Positions 43,618 through 53,332 of a stretch of DNA of 64,000 bases are shown piece after piece (the first letter of the stretch is position 1; each line of letters begins with the position of its first letter). Made by a program: the position numbers and the translations under genes. Origin of the DNA: Arthrobacter sp. SLBN-122 (lineage in GTDB: Bacteria > Actinomycetota > Actinomycetes > Actinomycetales > Micrococcaceae); NCBI RefSeq assembly GCF_006715165.1, contig NZ_VFMS01000001.1:2666001-2730000 (forward strand). Direction: 5' to 3'. The notes beneath the pieces were generated by a model that saw only the letters and a program-made list of their open reading frames with translations, did not search any database and was not told the DNA's origin.

Positions 43618-44710
43618 TCAGTTGGTCCCTGAATCCGGGATGGCTTCCGGCGTCGGCCGCACCTTCAGCGCGAGTCCGGCCAGCGACAGCATTGCCAGTC
43701 CGCACCAGGTGAGGGTCCCGGTCCAGATCTCGGGCTGGAAGCTGAGAGTCCCGTCATGCAGTGCCACAGCGGCGAAATACGGGGCCCAAAAGACGACCGG
43801 TGCCAGGCCTGCCGCGGTCATGAGCCGCGCGGGCCGGTCCGGGGCAGGACGCACTGCTGCCCACACCAATCCCACGAGTACGGCACCGGCGAGGGCCGCC
43901 GGAATGAACCAGGCATCCCGCAGGGCCACCATGATCTGCAGGACTGCGGAGGGAACCAGCGCCATCGCCGCAGGCACCACGGCCGGCAACCGCCACCGCA
44001 GTGACAGCAACAGGACGGGAACGAAGAGCACCACGGTCGAGACAAGGAATGAGGCCAGGGAAACCATGATGCTCGACGACGTCGGAACCGTCACCGCCGG
44101 CAGGGTCCCGGCGGCGCTGGAGTATGTCTGGATGAGGCCATGGCGGGCAAAGACCGCAAACTCCTGCAGGATGAACGCCGCCACCATGCCGGCCAGCATG
44201 GCGCTCACGAACGCCGGCACCAGTTGCGGCCAGGCACGGTCAGGAGAGTGCCATGCTGCCGAGAAAGGGGCGCCCAGGATGAGGAAGGCGCCGGTGGCGA
44301 GTCCCAGATGGGACGGGCTGAACAGTGCGCTGATGTTCTGCTCGATGCCGAACAGCGAATGCCAGGCAAAGTCGCCCATCCCCGACGCCAGGAAGAGCAT
44401 GACGCCGGCCGCCGCAGCGCCGTAGCCGGCGGGGATTGCATCCTGCCATCGGGTCCCGGGGGCGTGCCGGCGCCAGGTCAGGGCGGCGATCCAGACGGCG
44501 CAGGCCGCGAAGCCCGAGTAGAGGATGGCGTGCCACGGTGTGAAGAACGTCTCCAGGCCGCGGAGGTTGTTTGTGGGCCCAGCCGTCGACGTAGGTGCCG
44601 GTAATCAGCCAGACACCGGCCGCGAGGGTGACGGCGTCTTCCGCGGCCGTCGTGGGGCGGTGAACTGCTACCGGTGGAATCGCAAAGGCATGTGCTGCTG
44701 CGGCGTCCAT
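43618..44710 (-). pseudogene. Multi-pass membrane protein broken by a 1-nt insertion
   Basis: From the ATG at 44710 the frame reads MDAAAAHAFAIPPVAVHRPT...ITGTYVDGWAHK, then turns to Arg/Pro-rich nonsense. The true continuation, NNLRGLETFFTPWHAILYSG and on through about eight hydrophobic segments to the stop at 43618, is in another frame. Removing one T from the TTT at 44570-44572 joins them (WAHNNLRGLETFF). The intact product would be about 363 residues, unrecognised, perhaps an integral membrane protein of the copper/cytochrome-assembly type. A TACTCT hexamer ends 6 nt before the start. Confidence 0.78.
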
Positions 44711-44773
44711 GGCTCCAGAGTAGGTCCTGCCGGCACCCGGGGCGAGGGGACTTCCACAATACGTTGCCGCCTC

Positions 44774-45772
44774 TCAGCTGCTGGCCAGGCGGAGGACGCG
44801 TTCCTGCGCCAGCATGGCAGTACGGCTGGCCTTGCCGGCCGCCCGCACCGCCTGTTTCGCCTCCGCCGAAGTGGCGGCAAGCCCCTTGCGGGAGCGTTCC
44901 AGGCTTTCCTCGGCGGCCTTGAGCCGGGTTCGAAGTTCAGCCGTTTCCTGCTGCAGTTCCGCGGTTTCCGCCCGCATCCGTTCCTCCTGCACCTGCAGGT
45001 CACGTGCCAGCCGGGAGGCTTCCTCCTCGGTCGCCTGGGCCTCGGCCAGCGCGGCCCTGGCCCTTTCCAGCGCCGGCAGCGACGCCGGCCGCGGTGTCTG
45101 TCGCACTGCCTCAAGCCGGGGTTTGGCGCGCGGTGGCTGCGACGCCTGCTCCGCCGTCGTCCGTGTCTTTGCCGCTGGTGCCTTTGCTGCCTTCGCCGCT
45201 GTTCCCTTCACCGCAGGCGGGGGAGGGCCGGCACGGTTGCCGGCGGGCGCTGCCGGGAGCAAACCGGGGAGGGCCACTGCCCCGTCCAGGTCCACGTCGT
45301 TGATGCCGTCGGCGGTCAGCACTTTCAGCAGCCGGCCACTGCCCACGGCAGCCGCAGCACGCTCGTCTGCCGTCATAGCGCGCAGGGTCTCCTCAACGTC
45401 GGCGGCGATGGCGTCGCTGATGGAGCGGCCCTGTTCTTGGGCAACAGACCGGGCAACGTCGACGGCGTCAGCCAGCACGGAGCGGCGCTCCCGCCCCAGT
45501 TCCCGGAGGGCAGGCGCATCCAGCGACTCCTGGGCCGCCCGCATGCGCTCCCCAAGCCCGCCCAGGCCAGCCAGCACGTCCGGCCGGAACCGGGCGAGCA
45601 TGTTGACTGCCCACGCGGCCACGGATGGTTTGGGCAGGGCCCGGACCGCTGCTGCCAGCTCCTTGTCCCGGCGCGCAACGTCCTTTGCCGCTGCGGTCCG
45701 GGCCGCAACGAAGTCGTCCAGCGGCCCGCCGTACAGCCTGTCAGCAATGTCCGCCAGGGCTTCGTCTTCCAT
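44774..45772 (-). CDS. Coiled-coil protein of unknown function
   Basis: 332 residues. The N-terminal 150 residues are helical (LYGGPLDDFVAARTAAAKDV, LPKPSVAAWAVNMLARF). A Pro/Ala/Lys linker (about 175-225) leads to a long coiled coil at the C-terminus (ARAALAEAQATEEEASRLAR, ETAELRTRLKAAEESLERSR). Soluble, no signal. I do not recognise a function. TAAGAT ends 6 nt before the ATG, so it is probably leaderless. It diverges from the NADH dehydrogenase gene. Confidence 0.75.
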   Translation of the reverse strand: MEDEALADIADRLYGGPLDDFVAARTAAAKDVARRDKELAAAVRALPKPSVAAWAVNMLARFRPDVLAGLGGLGERMRAAQESLDAPALRELGRERRSVLADAVDVARSVAQEQGRSISDAIAADVEETLRAMTADERAAAAVGSGRLLKVLTADGINDVDLDGAVALPGLLPAAPAGNRAGPPPPAVKGTAAKAAKAPAAKTRTTAEQASQPPRAKPRLEAVRQTPRPASLPALERARAALAEAQATEEEASRLARDLQVQEERMRAETAELQQETAELRTRLKAAEESLERSRKGLAATSAEAKQAVRAAGKASRTAMLAQERVLRLASS

Positions 45773-45902
45773 GCCGCCATCTTAGGTGCCGTGCTGCGGC
45801 CGGCCGGCCGGTCACCCGTCCGGCTCGGCGGACAGGACGCCTGCCGCCTGCAGTGGCAACGGCACCCTGTTGTTCATCGCCCCGTAGGGGTATGTTGCAC
45901 GA

Positions 45903-47147
45903 ATGGACGATTCATACCAGGTCATCGTGGTTGGCGGCGGCTTCGCCGGAAAGACGGCGGCTGAGGAGCTGGGCCGCAAGGGCGTCCGGGTGCTGTTGCT
46001 CGATGCCAACAATTACCAGCAATTCCAGCCGCTCCTCTACCAGGTGGCGGCCTCCCAGATAGGCGTCTCGGCGGTTACCCGGCCGCTCCGCTCCGAATTC
46101 CGCAAGATCAATAACGTGCGGGTCCTGACGGCGGAAGTGACCTCGATCGACGCGGCCAACCGCGCCGTCACCACCGCAGACGGCTCAAGCTACCGGGCCA
46201 GGATCCTGGTCATCGCCACCGGGGCCGTGCCGAACTTCTTCAACACCCCGGGCGCTGAAGAGCACGCCTACCCGCTGTACTCGGTGGCGGATGCAACGCG
46301 GCTCAGTGCTGCCATCACCGCCGTTTTGGACGAAGCCGACCGCGAGCCGGCGGCAGCGGAAGCCGACGTGATTGTGGTGGGCGGTGGTCCCACCGGTGTG
46401 GAGACTGCCGGCGCCTTGGCGGAAAACGTCAAGTACATTCTGCCCAAGTACTTCACGCCGGGACTGGCCGCCCGGTGCCATGTCCACCTGGTGGATATGG
46501 TTCCGAACGTGCTTGCCGCCTTTTCGGAGAAATCGCAGGCGTACGCCCGCGACCGCCTGACCAAGCTGGGCGTGCAGTTGCACATGGGGCAGGCAGTCGG
46601 CGACGTGCGTCCCGACGGCGTGAGCCTCAAGGATGGCACCGTCATTCCTGGCCGCATTGTGGTGTGGGCCGGTGGCCTGCAGGCCGGCCGGATCATCACG
46701 GAGTCCGGCCTGAAGCAGGGCAGGGGCGGCAGGGTGGACGTGCAGCCCGACCTGACAGTCCCCGACTTCGAGGGGGTGTATGTGCTGGGGGACTCTGCCA
46801 ACATCACCGATGCCGCAGGAAACAAATTGCCGCAGCTGGGTTCGGTCGCACAACAGTCAGGCAAATGGGCGGCCCGCAACATCCATGCTGACCTTACCGG
46901 GGGCGTGCGGCAGCCCTTCCGCTACGTGGACAAGGGCTATATGGCCATGGTGGGCCGCGGGGCAGCCGTGGCGGAGCTGGGGCCCCGGCGCCTGCAACTG
47001 CAGGGACCCCTGGCATTCGTGTCGTGGCTGGCGGTCCACCTCGCCCTGCTGCCCGGATTCCAGCAGAAGGTCAGGGCGCTGTTCTCGTGGGCCAACGGCT
47101 ATGTCACCCACAGTCCCGCGCAGGTCGTGGTGGGCAGACCGGACTAG
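45903..47147 (+). CDS. ndh: Type II NADH dehydrogenase
   Basis: 414 residues. FAD motif VVGGGFAGKTAAEELGRKG, quinone-side block NNYQQFQPLLYQVAASQIG, NADH motif VVGGGPTGVETAGALAE, and a C-terminal amphipathic region with FVSWLAVHLALLPGFQQKV that anchors the enzyme to the membrane. It transfers electrons from NADH to menaquinone without pumping protons. TATGTT ends 6 nt before the ATG (leaderless pattern). Confidence 0.93.
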   Translation: MDDSYQVIVVGGGFAGKTAAEELGRKGVRVLLLDANNYQQFQPLLYQVAASQIGVSAVTRPLRSEFRKINNVRVLTAEVTSIDAANRAVTTADGSSYRARILVIATGAVPNFFNTPGAEEHAYPLYSVADATRLSAAITAVLDEADREPAAAEADVIVVGGGPTGVETAGALAENVKYILPKYFTPGLAARCHVHLVDMVPNVLAAFSEKSQAYARDRLTKLGVQLHMGQAVGDVRPDGVSLKDGTVIPGRIVVWAGGLQAGRIITESGLKQGRGGRVDVQPDLTVPDFEGVYVLGDSANITDAAGNKLPQLGSVAQQSGKWAARNIHADLTGGVRQPFRYVDKGYMAMVGRGAAVAELGPRRLQLQGPLAFVSWLAVHLALLPGFQQKVRALFSWANGYVTHSPAQVVVGRPD

Positions 47148-47220
47148 GTTCGCCGCGCGGATCTGGGTGTCTCGCCCCCGACCCCCGGTCATTGTTGGCC
47201 AAGCCGGGCCGCCGCCGTCG

Positions 47221-47883
47221 TCAGCTTTTTGTGAAACTCAGGAGGCGGCCCGCCACGGTCCAACCGGATGCCTCGTAGCGGTCAGCGACGTCCGGGTCCA
47301 CCACCATGTGCAGGTACTCGGCGCCATGGAGGAATGCCTCCTCAGCCATGGCCGCAAGCAGGCCCTGTTCGAAGGCCGCCTGCTGCGGACCGTCCGGGAG
47401 TTCCGTGATGGCCACCGCCGCGAAGTCGTCCCGCACCTGGATGCGGCCCCTCGCCGCGGGGCGGTCAAAGACAGTAATTTCGACGGCGTCGTAGGTCTCC
47501 ATGGGTGCCAGGGCCACCTGGGAGTTTTCCGGCAGTTGCACCGCTGTGTTCAGTTCGGCGGTCGGAGCCATGAGCAGGACCCGCTCCGAAACCCGGTTGA
47601 GCCCGTCCGGGTCGCCAATGGCCTCAGCCTCGGAGCAGACCAGGGTGAGGCGCGCGCCGGCCCCGCCCACCGGTTTGGTGGCCAGCTCCTCGGTGGCAGG
47701 ACCTGGCCAGGCCGCCACGTACTCCTGTCCCCCGGCCGTTTGTCCTTCGCCCATCTGCCCATTGCCCGCCTGCCCGGCATCCCCGACGACGAAGCCTCCA
47801 TTAACGGGCTCCGCCGTGCGCTCCTGAAGATCGGCCCAAGCCGGGACCCAGCCGATGGTGGGGGTGCTGCGCTGTTCCGGCAT
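47221..47883 (-). CDS. Hypothetical protein, possible GNAT-like C-terminus
   Basis: 220 residues. The N-terminal 60 are Gly/Gln-rich and low complexity. The C-terminal part (LLAAMAEEAFLHGAEYLHMV, VADRYEASGWTVAGRLLSF) resembles the last two elements of an acetyltransferase fold but lacks a clear acetyl-CoA loop. I would not name it. It converges on ndh. Confidence 0.65.
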   Translation of the reverse strand: MPEQRSTPTIGWVPAWADLQERTAEPVNGGFVVGDAGQAGNGQMGEGQTAGGQEYVAAWPGPATEELATKPVGGAGARLTLVCSEAEAIGDPDGLNRVSERVLLMAPTAELNTAVQLPENSQVALAPMETYDAVEITVFDRPAARGRIQVRDDFAAVAITELPDGPQQAAFEQGLLAAMAEEAFLHGAEYLHMVVDPDVADRYEASGWTVAGRLLSFTKS

Positions 47884-48000
47884 GGCGGGTTCCTCACGTT
47901 CGGCGCCGGCTTACTGGTTTAGCCGTACGCTGCTGGGCAGGGCTTCCTTGTCAACGTATCGGATCGACGGGGACCCCGCCAGCCGGCGTTGTGTTCATTC

Positions 48001-48344
48001 TCAGGGCAGATGGGTGAAGGACAATCCGGCCGCCAGGAGCTTGTCCAGCGACTGCTTCATGCCATCCGCCGTTCCACCGTTGGGGTGGTTGCCGTGGCAG
48101 ATGACCACGTCACCTGCCTGTGCCCTTCCCACCTCTTTGGCTACGACGGCGGCAGGATAGGTTGCGCCGCCGTCGCCATTGATGCTGAATCCCGCAGGCT
48201 TCACACCCAAGGCGTTCAGGATGTCTACGGCGACATCGTCCATGTAGGCGGTGCCGGGGCGAAAGTACCGGGGACGCTTGCCCGTGATTCCGCAAAAAGG
48301 GCCTTGGCATCACTTATCAGCCGTGCCGTGAGCGTGCCTTGCCC
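48001..48344 (-). pseudogene. Polysaccharide deacetylase remnant
   Basis: Only the C-terminal third of a NodB-type deacetylase remains. RPRYFRPGTAYMDDVAVDIL and DVVICHGNHPNGGTADGMKQ are family blocks (the latter with the catalytic-base region HGN). A missing base near 48288 puts ARLISDAKALFAE and ITGKRPRYFRPGT in different frames, and a stop at 48345-48347 ends any upstream continuation; the catalytic N-terminal part is gone. The remnant abuts the terminator of tRNA-Thr, a common recombination site. An 80-residue frame from 48243 exists but is not a complete protein. Confidence 0.75.
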
Positions 48345-48372
48345 TTAGGCAGTACCACCCGCTTAACCAGCG

Positions 48373-48414
48373 AAAAACCCCGGAAACCCCTAAAAGAAGG
48401 GCTGTCCGGGGTTT
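48373..48414 (-). terminator. Terminator after tRNA-Thr
   Basis: A 10-bp stem AAACCCCGGA/TCCGGGGTTT encloses a 20-nt loop and is followed on the minus strand by T residues. Confidence 0.8.
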
Positions 48415-48420
48415 ATCCCG

Positions 48421-48493
48421 AGCTTCCTATCAGAATCGAACTGATGACCTTTTCATTACGAGTGAAACGCTCTACCGACTGAGCTAAGGAAGC
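48421..48493 (-). tRNA. tRNA-Thr (CGT)
   Basis: Acceptor GCTTCCT pairs with AGGAAGC, D arm GCTC..GAGC, anticodon loop CTCGTAA gives CGT, T loop TTCGATT. CCA is not encoded. Confidence 0.95.
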
Positions 48494-48597
48494 ACCGCAT
48501 GAAATCCCCGGCGGAACCGGGCGCTTCATGCAAGAGTCAACTGTAATAGAGTCGCGCCGCCGCGGTCAAAATGGCCGGGCAAGGGCTTCTGCGATCC

Positions 48598-50166
48598 TCA
48601 ACACACCGTGTTGTCGGCCGGCAGTTTGCCGCTGACCAGATAGTTGTCCACCGAATCCTCCAGGCAGCTGTTGGCCCGGCCGTAGGCGGTGTGCCCTTCG
48701 CCCCTCCACGTCAGCAGGGAAGCGTTCCCCAGCTGCTTGCGCAGCGACGCGGCCCAGTCAACGGGCGTGGCGGGGTCGCCCGTGGTGCCGATGACCACAA
48801 TGGGGGAGTCACCGCTGTATTCCACCGCGGCCGGCGTACGCACGTTCTTGTAGGGCCACTCAGCGCATGTGACCCCGCCGTACGCGAAGAAGTAGCCCAG
48901 GGTGGGGGAGTCCTGTTCCAGCCGCTTCTCCTCCGCGCGCATGCCTTCGGTGTCCGAAACCATGGGGTAGTCCAGGCAGTTGATCGCGTTGAAGGCGAAC
49001 GTCGAATTGGACGTGTAGGAACCATCGGGGGAACGGTCGGCCCCGAGGTCGGCAAGCCGAAGCATGAGGCTGACGTCGCCGGACACGGCAGCTTCCAGGG
49101 CCTGGGTTAGGGCCGGCCAGCTTTGGTCGTTGTAAAGCGGGGTAATCAGGCCGCTCACCAGCGTGGTGCCATTCACCAGCCGGCCGTCCTTGGCAGTGCG
49201 GGGTGTCTGCTGTACGGAATTGATGAGGTCCCGGATCTGCTGTACGCCGGAGTCGACGTCGCCGCCGAGGGGGCACTTGCCCTGCCTCTGGCAACTGGCT
49301 ACGTAGCTGTGCAGGGCTTTTTCGAAGGCGCGCGCCTGGCCGCTGGTCAAGTCCTCATTGCTGATTGATGGATCGAGGGCGCCGTCGAGGACCATCCGGC
49401 CCACATTGTCCGGGAACAGCGAGGCATAGGTGGAGCCGAGGAAGGTGCCGTAGGAGTATCCCAGGTAGTTCAGCTTGGAGTCGTTGACGACGGCGCGGAG
49501 CACGTCCAGGTCCTTCGCGGAGCTGACGGTATCGATGTGCGCCAAAACCGGGCCTGTCTGTGCCGCGCACTGGTCGGCGATGGCCTTGGTGTCAGCCAGT
49601 GCCTCCGCCAGCCCGGCGTCGGTTTCATACGAGTAGGTCTTGGCACGCGCGGCGTCACGTTCCGCGTCCGTCAGGCAGGTGACCGGGGCGGAGCGCTTCA
49701 CGCCGCGCGGATCGAAGCCCACCAGGTCGTAGGCGTTGCGGACAGCCGCTGAAAAATGTGTCCCGGCAGCATCTTTCACAAAGTCGTACCCGGAGGCCCC
49801 GGGGCCGCCGGGATTAACCAGGAGGCTGCCGGTCTTCTTTCCTGTGCTGCCGGCCCGGAGCGCTGCAATCTGGATGGTATCCCCGCCTGGATTGCCGTAA
49901 TCCATGGGCACGGTCACTTTGGCGCACTGGAATTCCCCTTCGCAGGGCTGCCACACGACTTCCTGCGAGTAGAACTTCTCCAGCCCGGCAGGAGCCGACG
50001 CCACGATTGAGGGGTCGGCCTTGGCGGTGGCAGCCTCCGGCGGGTTCTTGTCGCCGCCATTAAGGAGACTGCATGAGGCCAGAACCATCGCCAGGGCCAT
50101 TGCGCCGGCGGCGCGGACGGCGACACCGATGGACCTGTGGCGTGCGGGCAGGGGGCGGGCAGTCAT
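48598..50166 (-). CDS. Secreted lipoprotein alpha/beta hydrolase (tripeptidyl aminopeptidase family)
   Basis: 522 residues. Lipoprotein signal: LAMVLASC places the lipidated Cys near residue 32. Hydrolase motifs: VNPGGPGASGYDF (oxyanion region), Ser about 237 in LGYSYGTFLG, Asp about 464 in GTTGDPATP, His about 490 in GEGHTAYG, and a TAP-like C-terminal domain. It likely removes N-terminal tripeptides outside the membrane. The ATG overlaps the holB stop (ATGA), giving an odd but common actinobacterial tmk-holB-peptidase operon. AAGGAG precedes the start. Confidence 0.93.
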   Translation of the reverse strand: MTARPLPARHRSIGVAVRAAGAMALAMVLASCSLLNGGDKNPPEAATAKADPSIVASAPAGLEKFYSQEVVWQPCEGEFQCAKVTVPMDYGNPGGDTIQIAALRAGSTGKKTGSLLVNPGGPGASGYDFVKDAAGTHFSAAVRNAYDLVGFDPRGVKRSAPVTCLTDAERDAARAKTYSYETDAGLAEALADTKAIADQCAAQTGPVLAHIDTVSSAKDLDVLRAVVNDSKLNYLGYSYGTFLGSTYASLFPDNVGRMVLDGALDPSISNEDLTSGQARAFEKALHSYVASCQRQGKCPLGGDVDSGVQQIRDLINSVQQTPRTAKDGRLVNGTTLVSGLITPLYNDQSWPALTQALEAAVSGDVSLMLRLADLGADRSPDGSYTSNSTFAFNAINCLDYPMVSDTEGMRAEEKRLEQDSPTLGYFFAYGGVTCAEWPYKNVRTPAAVEYSGDSPIVVIGTTGDPATPVDWAASLRKQLGNASLLTWRGEGHTAYGRANSCLEDSVDNYLVSGKLPADNTVC

Positions 50167-51326
50167 CGGGTCTCCTTGGAGGGCTGGATCAGGCTGGCAG
50201 CCATGGACTCAATGGTCAGCAGCGGGGCAACGTTGGTGGTGGTGATGCGTTCACGGGCTTTGTTGATGGCATCCATTCGCGCCAGCGTGGCTTCCGAAGT
50301 GGAGCGGGCGGCAAAGTCTTCCAGCTCACTTCTCAGCTCAACGTTGACCAACTCCACGGCGTTCCCAAGCTGGATGATCAGGACGTCCCGGTAAAAGGAC
50401 AACAAGTCCGTCAGCGTCCGGTCCAGGGAGTCCGTAATGGATCTCTTGGCCCGCCGTTTCTGGTCGTCTTCAAGCTGTTTGAGCTGGCTGCGCATGGCCG
50501 GGGGGAGGGTTCCTGATTCCGGTGCGCCCAGGGTCGCCAGGAGGGCAGCCTTCTCCGCCGCATCCCTCTCCTCGTTGGAGCTGTTGGCTTCTGCCGTGGC
50601 GATCTTGACCAGCTTGTCCGCCATCATGACCGCAGCAGTTACACCGCGCAGCCCAAGCGGAAAGCGGACTGTCTCCAGGCGGCGCTCCCGTGCGGCGGGA
50701 TCCCTGGCGAGTCGCCGGGCAATGCCCACATGGCTCTGGGCAGCACGGGCGGCCTGCTCAGCAAGGGCAGGGTCCACGCCGTCGCGCCGGACCAACAGCG
50801 CTGCCACGTCCGAGGCAGGCGGCAGCCGCAAGGCAACGCTGCGGCAGCGGGAACGGATGGTGACCAGGACATCGGCGGGGGAGGGTGCGCAGAGCATCCA
50901 CACGGTCCGCGGTGTGGGTTCCTCGATGGCCTTGAGGAGCACGTTGGTGGTCCGCTCGGCCATGCGGTCGGCGTCCTCCACCACGATGATCCGCCAGCGC
51001 CCGGACGATGGCCGGTTGCCCGCGGTCGCCACCAGTTCGCGGGCCTCGTCAATGGTGATGGTGACCTTCTCGGTGCGCACGAACGTCACGTCCGAATGGG
51101 TCTCACCCAGGATGGTGTGGCAGGCCTGGCACTGCCCGCAGCCACGCAGGCCCACGTCCTCCTGGTCACAGTTCAAGGCGGCAGCGAATGCCTTGGCGGC
51201 GTTGGACCGGCCGGACCCCGGCGGACCGGTGAACAGCCACGCGTGCGTCAGGCCTTCGCCGCTTGCGGCGTGGCGCAATTGTTCGACGACGGCGGGCTGG
51301 CCCTGGAGGTCATCCCAGACGGTCAT
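50163..51326 (-). CDS. holB: DNA polymerase III subunit delta'
   Basis: 387 residues, clamp-loader subunit. The P-loop GPPGSGRSN has Arg where ATPases have Lys, as expected for delta' which does not hydrolyse ATP. The zinc motif GCGQCQACHTI and sensor region ITIDEARELV follow. AEPTPRT-type helix is seen as IEEPTPRTVWML. The ATG overlaps the tmk stop, and its own stop overlaps the peptidase start, so all three genes are coupled. Confidence 0.94.
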   Translation of the reverse strand: MTVWDDLQGQPAVVEQLRHAASGEGLTHAWLFTGPPGSGRSNAAKAFAAALNCDQEDVGLRGCGQCQACHTILGETHSDVTFVRTEKVTITIDEARELVATAGNRPSSGRWRIIVVEDADRMAERTTNVLLKAIEEPTPRTVWMLCAPSPADVLVTIRSRCRSVALRLPPASDVAALLVRRDGVDPALAEQAARAAQSHVGIARRLARDPAARERRLETVRFPLGLRGVTAAVMMADKLVKIATAEANSSNEERDAAEKAALLATLGAPESGTLPPAMRSQLKQLEDDQKRRAKRSITDSLDRTLTDLLSFYRDVLIIQLGNAVELVNVELRSELEDFAARSTSEATLARMDAINKARERITTTNVAPLLTIESMAASLIQPSKETR

Positions 51327-51997
51327 GAGGCACCGCCGTCCGTGGCCGCTGCCGGGGCGGGAACGGCCAGGAGCGTATCCACCCGGGCGAGGATCTGCCC
51401 CGCCAGCTCATCCACCGGCAGGTGGGCCGGGAGGACCAGGTACCGCTCCGGGCGGCCGGCGGCGAGGCTGAGGAAAGCTTCCCGGATCCTGGTGTGGAAC
51501 TCGTCGGCCTCGGATTCCAGGCGGTCTTCCGCTGCCTGGCCGGCAGTGCGGCGCCGGCGGCCAAGTTGGGGGTCTACGTCCAAGAGGACAGTGAGGTGGG
51601 GCTGGAGGCCCGAGGTGGCCCACTCATTGAGGGAACGTACCGCCTCCAGGCCCAGGTTGCGGCCGGCCCCTTGGTAGGCCACGGAGGAGTCGATGTACCG
51701 GTCCGTCAGCACGATCTCACCGCGGCTCAGAGCCGGGCGGATGACCTGGCTGGCGTGGGCGGCACGGGAAGCGGCAAATATGAGGGCTTCCGTGTGGGCA
51801 TCGATGTCGCCGTTGCCGTGGTCCAGCACCAGCGACCGCAGCTTCTCGCCCACCGGGGTGCCGCCGGGTTCACGGGTGCGCAGCACGGTGTAGCCACGGG
51901 ACTCCAGTGCCGCCGCAAGCCTGGCCGCCTGGGTGGACTTGCCGGCACCATCGCCGCCTTCGAAAGCGATGAATGCGCCGGCCCTCTGTTTATTCAC
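51323..51997 (-). CDS. tmk: Thymidylate kinase
   Basis: 224 residues. P-loop FEGGDGAGKST, DRx motif LTDRYIDSSVAYQG, and lid region RRRRTAGQAAEDRLE. It phosphorylates dTMP to dTDP. GTG start; TAGGCT ends 6 nt upstream, so the message may be leaderless. First gene of the tmk-holB-peptidase unit. Confidence 0.95.
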   Translation of the reverse strand: MNKQRAGAFIAFEGGDGAGKSTQAARLAAALESRGYTVLRTREPGGTPVGEKLRSLVLDHGNGDIDAHTEALIFAASRAAHASQVIRPALSRGEIVLTDRYIDSSVAYQGAGRNLGLEAVRSLNEWATSGLQPHLTVLLDVDPQLGRRRRTAGQAAEDRLESEADEFHTRIREAFLSLAAGRPERYLVLPAHLPVDELAGQILARVDTLLAVPAPAAATDGGAS

Positions 51998-52132
51998 TTC
52001 TCAAGCCTACCGAGGCGTGCCGACATTTCCCGACCCGGAACTGCCTGGAAGGCGGCTGCCATGTGAACGGCGCCAGTCCACAAAGCGACACCGCTTTCCG
52101 GCGGATCCGGGAGGAACAGTACGCTTTTCACC

Positions 52133-53323
52133 ATGAGTCTTTCCGAGCATCAGGCCGCTTCCCTTTCACCCGAGACCGTGGTGGTGGCGTCAGGGCGGCC
52201 GCCGCGGGAAAGGGACCAGCCGGTTAATCCTCCCATTACCCTTTCCTCCACCTACTTCGGCACCGGCCCCCTGGGGGACGGGGACCGGGGTTACGGCCGC
52301 TACTCCAATCCCACCTGGGATCCGTTCGAGGAGGCGCTCGGCCAGCTTGAAGGATCCGCTCTTCCCGGCCTGCTCTACGCATCGGGGCTGGCGGCGGTCA
52401 GTTCGGCGCTGTCCCTTATTCCCGCCGGGGGCGTGCTGGTCATGCCCAACCACAGCTACTCCGGTTCGCTGGTGATGGCCTCGGAACTCGCCGAAAAGGG
52501 CTTCATCGAACTCCGGACCGTTGACATCGCGGACACCGGTGCGGTGAAGGACGCCCTGGCGCCGAGAGGCCCGTCGTCGAAAGCCGCGGCCATGCTGTGG
52601 CTGGAAAGCCCTACCAACCCCATGCTGGGGATCGCGGACATGTCCGCCGTCGCGGAGGCCGCCCACGCTGTCGGGGCAATCGTTGTCACGGACAACACCT
52701 TCTCCACGCCCCTGGTGCAGCAGCCCCTGCTGCTCGGATCCGACGTCGTCCTCCACTCGGTGACCAAGTACCTCGCCGGGCACTCCGACGTCGTTCTTGG
52801 TGCGCTGGTCACCTCCAACCCGGCCATCCGTTCATCGCTGCTCCACCACCGCATCATCCACGGCGCCATCGCCGGTCCCTTCGAAGCCTGGCTCGCACTG
52901 AGGGGCCTGCGGACCCTCGCGTTGCGCGTGGAACGGTCGCAGGAGTCGGCGATGGTCCTCGCGGAACGGCTCGCCGGGCACCCCCGCATTGAATCCATCC
53001 GGTTCCCCGGCCTCGACACCGATCCCGGGCACGCCCGGGCCAAAGCGCAAATGAAGGGGTTCGGCTCCATCATCTGCATCCAGGTGGCACCCGCGGCGGG
53101 CCTGGGCGGTGCCGACGCCGCGGACAAACTGGTGGAGGCGCTGGAGCTCTGGCTGCCTGCCACGTCCCTGGGCGGGGTGGAATCCCTGATCGAACGCCGG
53201 CGCCGGCACGCAGCCGAACCCGCAAGCGTGCCGGAGAACCTGGTCCGGCTCAGTGTCGGCGTGGAAAACGTCGAGGACCTCTGGGCCGACCTGAAACAGG
53301 CGCTGGACACGCTGGAGGGCTAG
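52133..53323 (+). CDS. PLP-dependent trans-sulfuration enzyme (cystathionine gamma-synthase/lyase family)
   Basis: 396 residues, fold type I. The PLP lysine is K212 in HSVTKYLAGHSDV; WLESPTNPMLGIAD and the Y-R-Y-S-N-P block are family features. It acts on cystathionine, homocysteine or related thiols. Synthase versus lyase cannot be told apart here. TACGCT ends 7 nt before the ATG (leaderless pattern). The stop TAG of this gene lies in the -10-like TAGGCT of the next. Confidence 0.92.
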   Translation: MSLSEHQAASLSPETVVVASGRPPRERDQPVNPPITLSSTYFGTGPLGDGDRGYGRYSNPTWDPFEEALGQLEGSALPGLLYASGLAAVSSALSLIPAGGVLVMPNHSYSGSLVMASELAEKGFIELRTVDIADTGAVKDALAPRGPSSKAAAMLWLESPTNPMLGIADMSAVAEAAHAVGAIVVTDNTFSTPLVQQPLLLGSDVVLHSVTKYLAGHSDVVLGALVTSNPAIRSSLLHHRIIHGAIAGPFEAWLALRGLRTLALRVERSQESAMVLAERLAGHPRIESIRFPGLDTDPGHARAKAQMKGFGSIICIQVAPAAGLGGADAADKLVEALELWLPATSLGGVESLIERRRRHAAEPASVPENLVRLSVGVENVEDLWADLKQALDTLEG

Positions 53324-53332
53324 GCTGGGCTT

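Noticed and set aside
48001..48243. An 80-residue frame read as an intact small gene
   Set aside because: It is the C-terminal piece of a deacetylase; its homologous sense continues upstream in frame before a frameshift, so it is a remnant.
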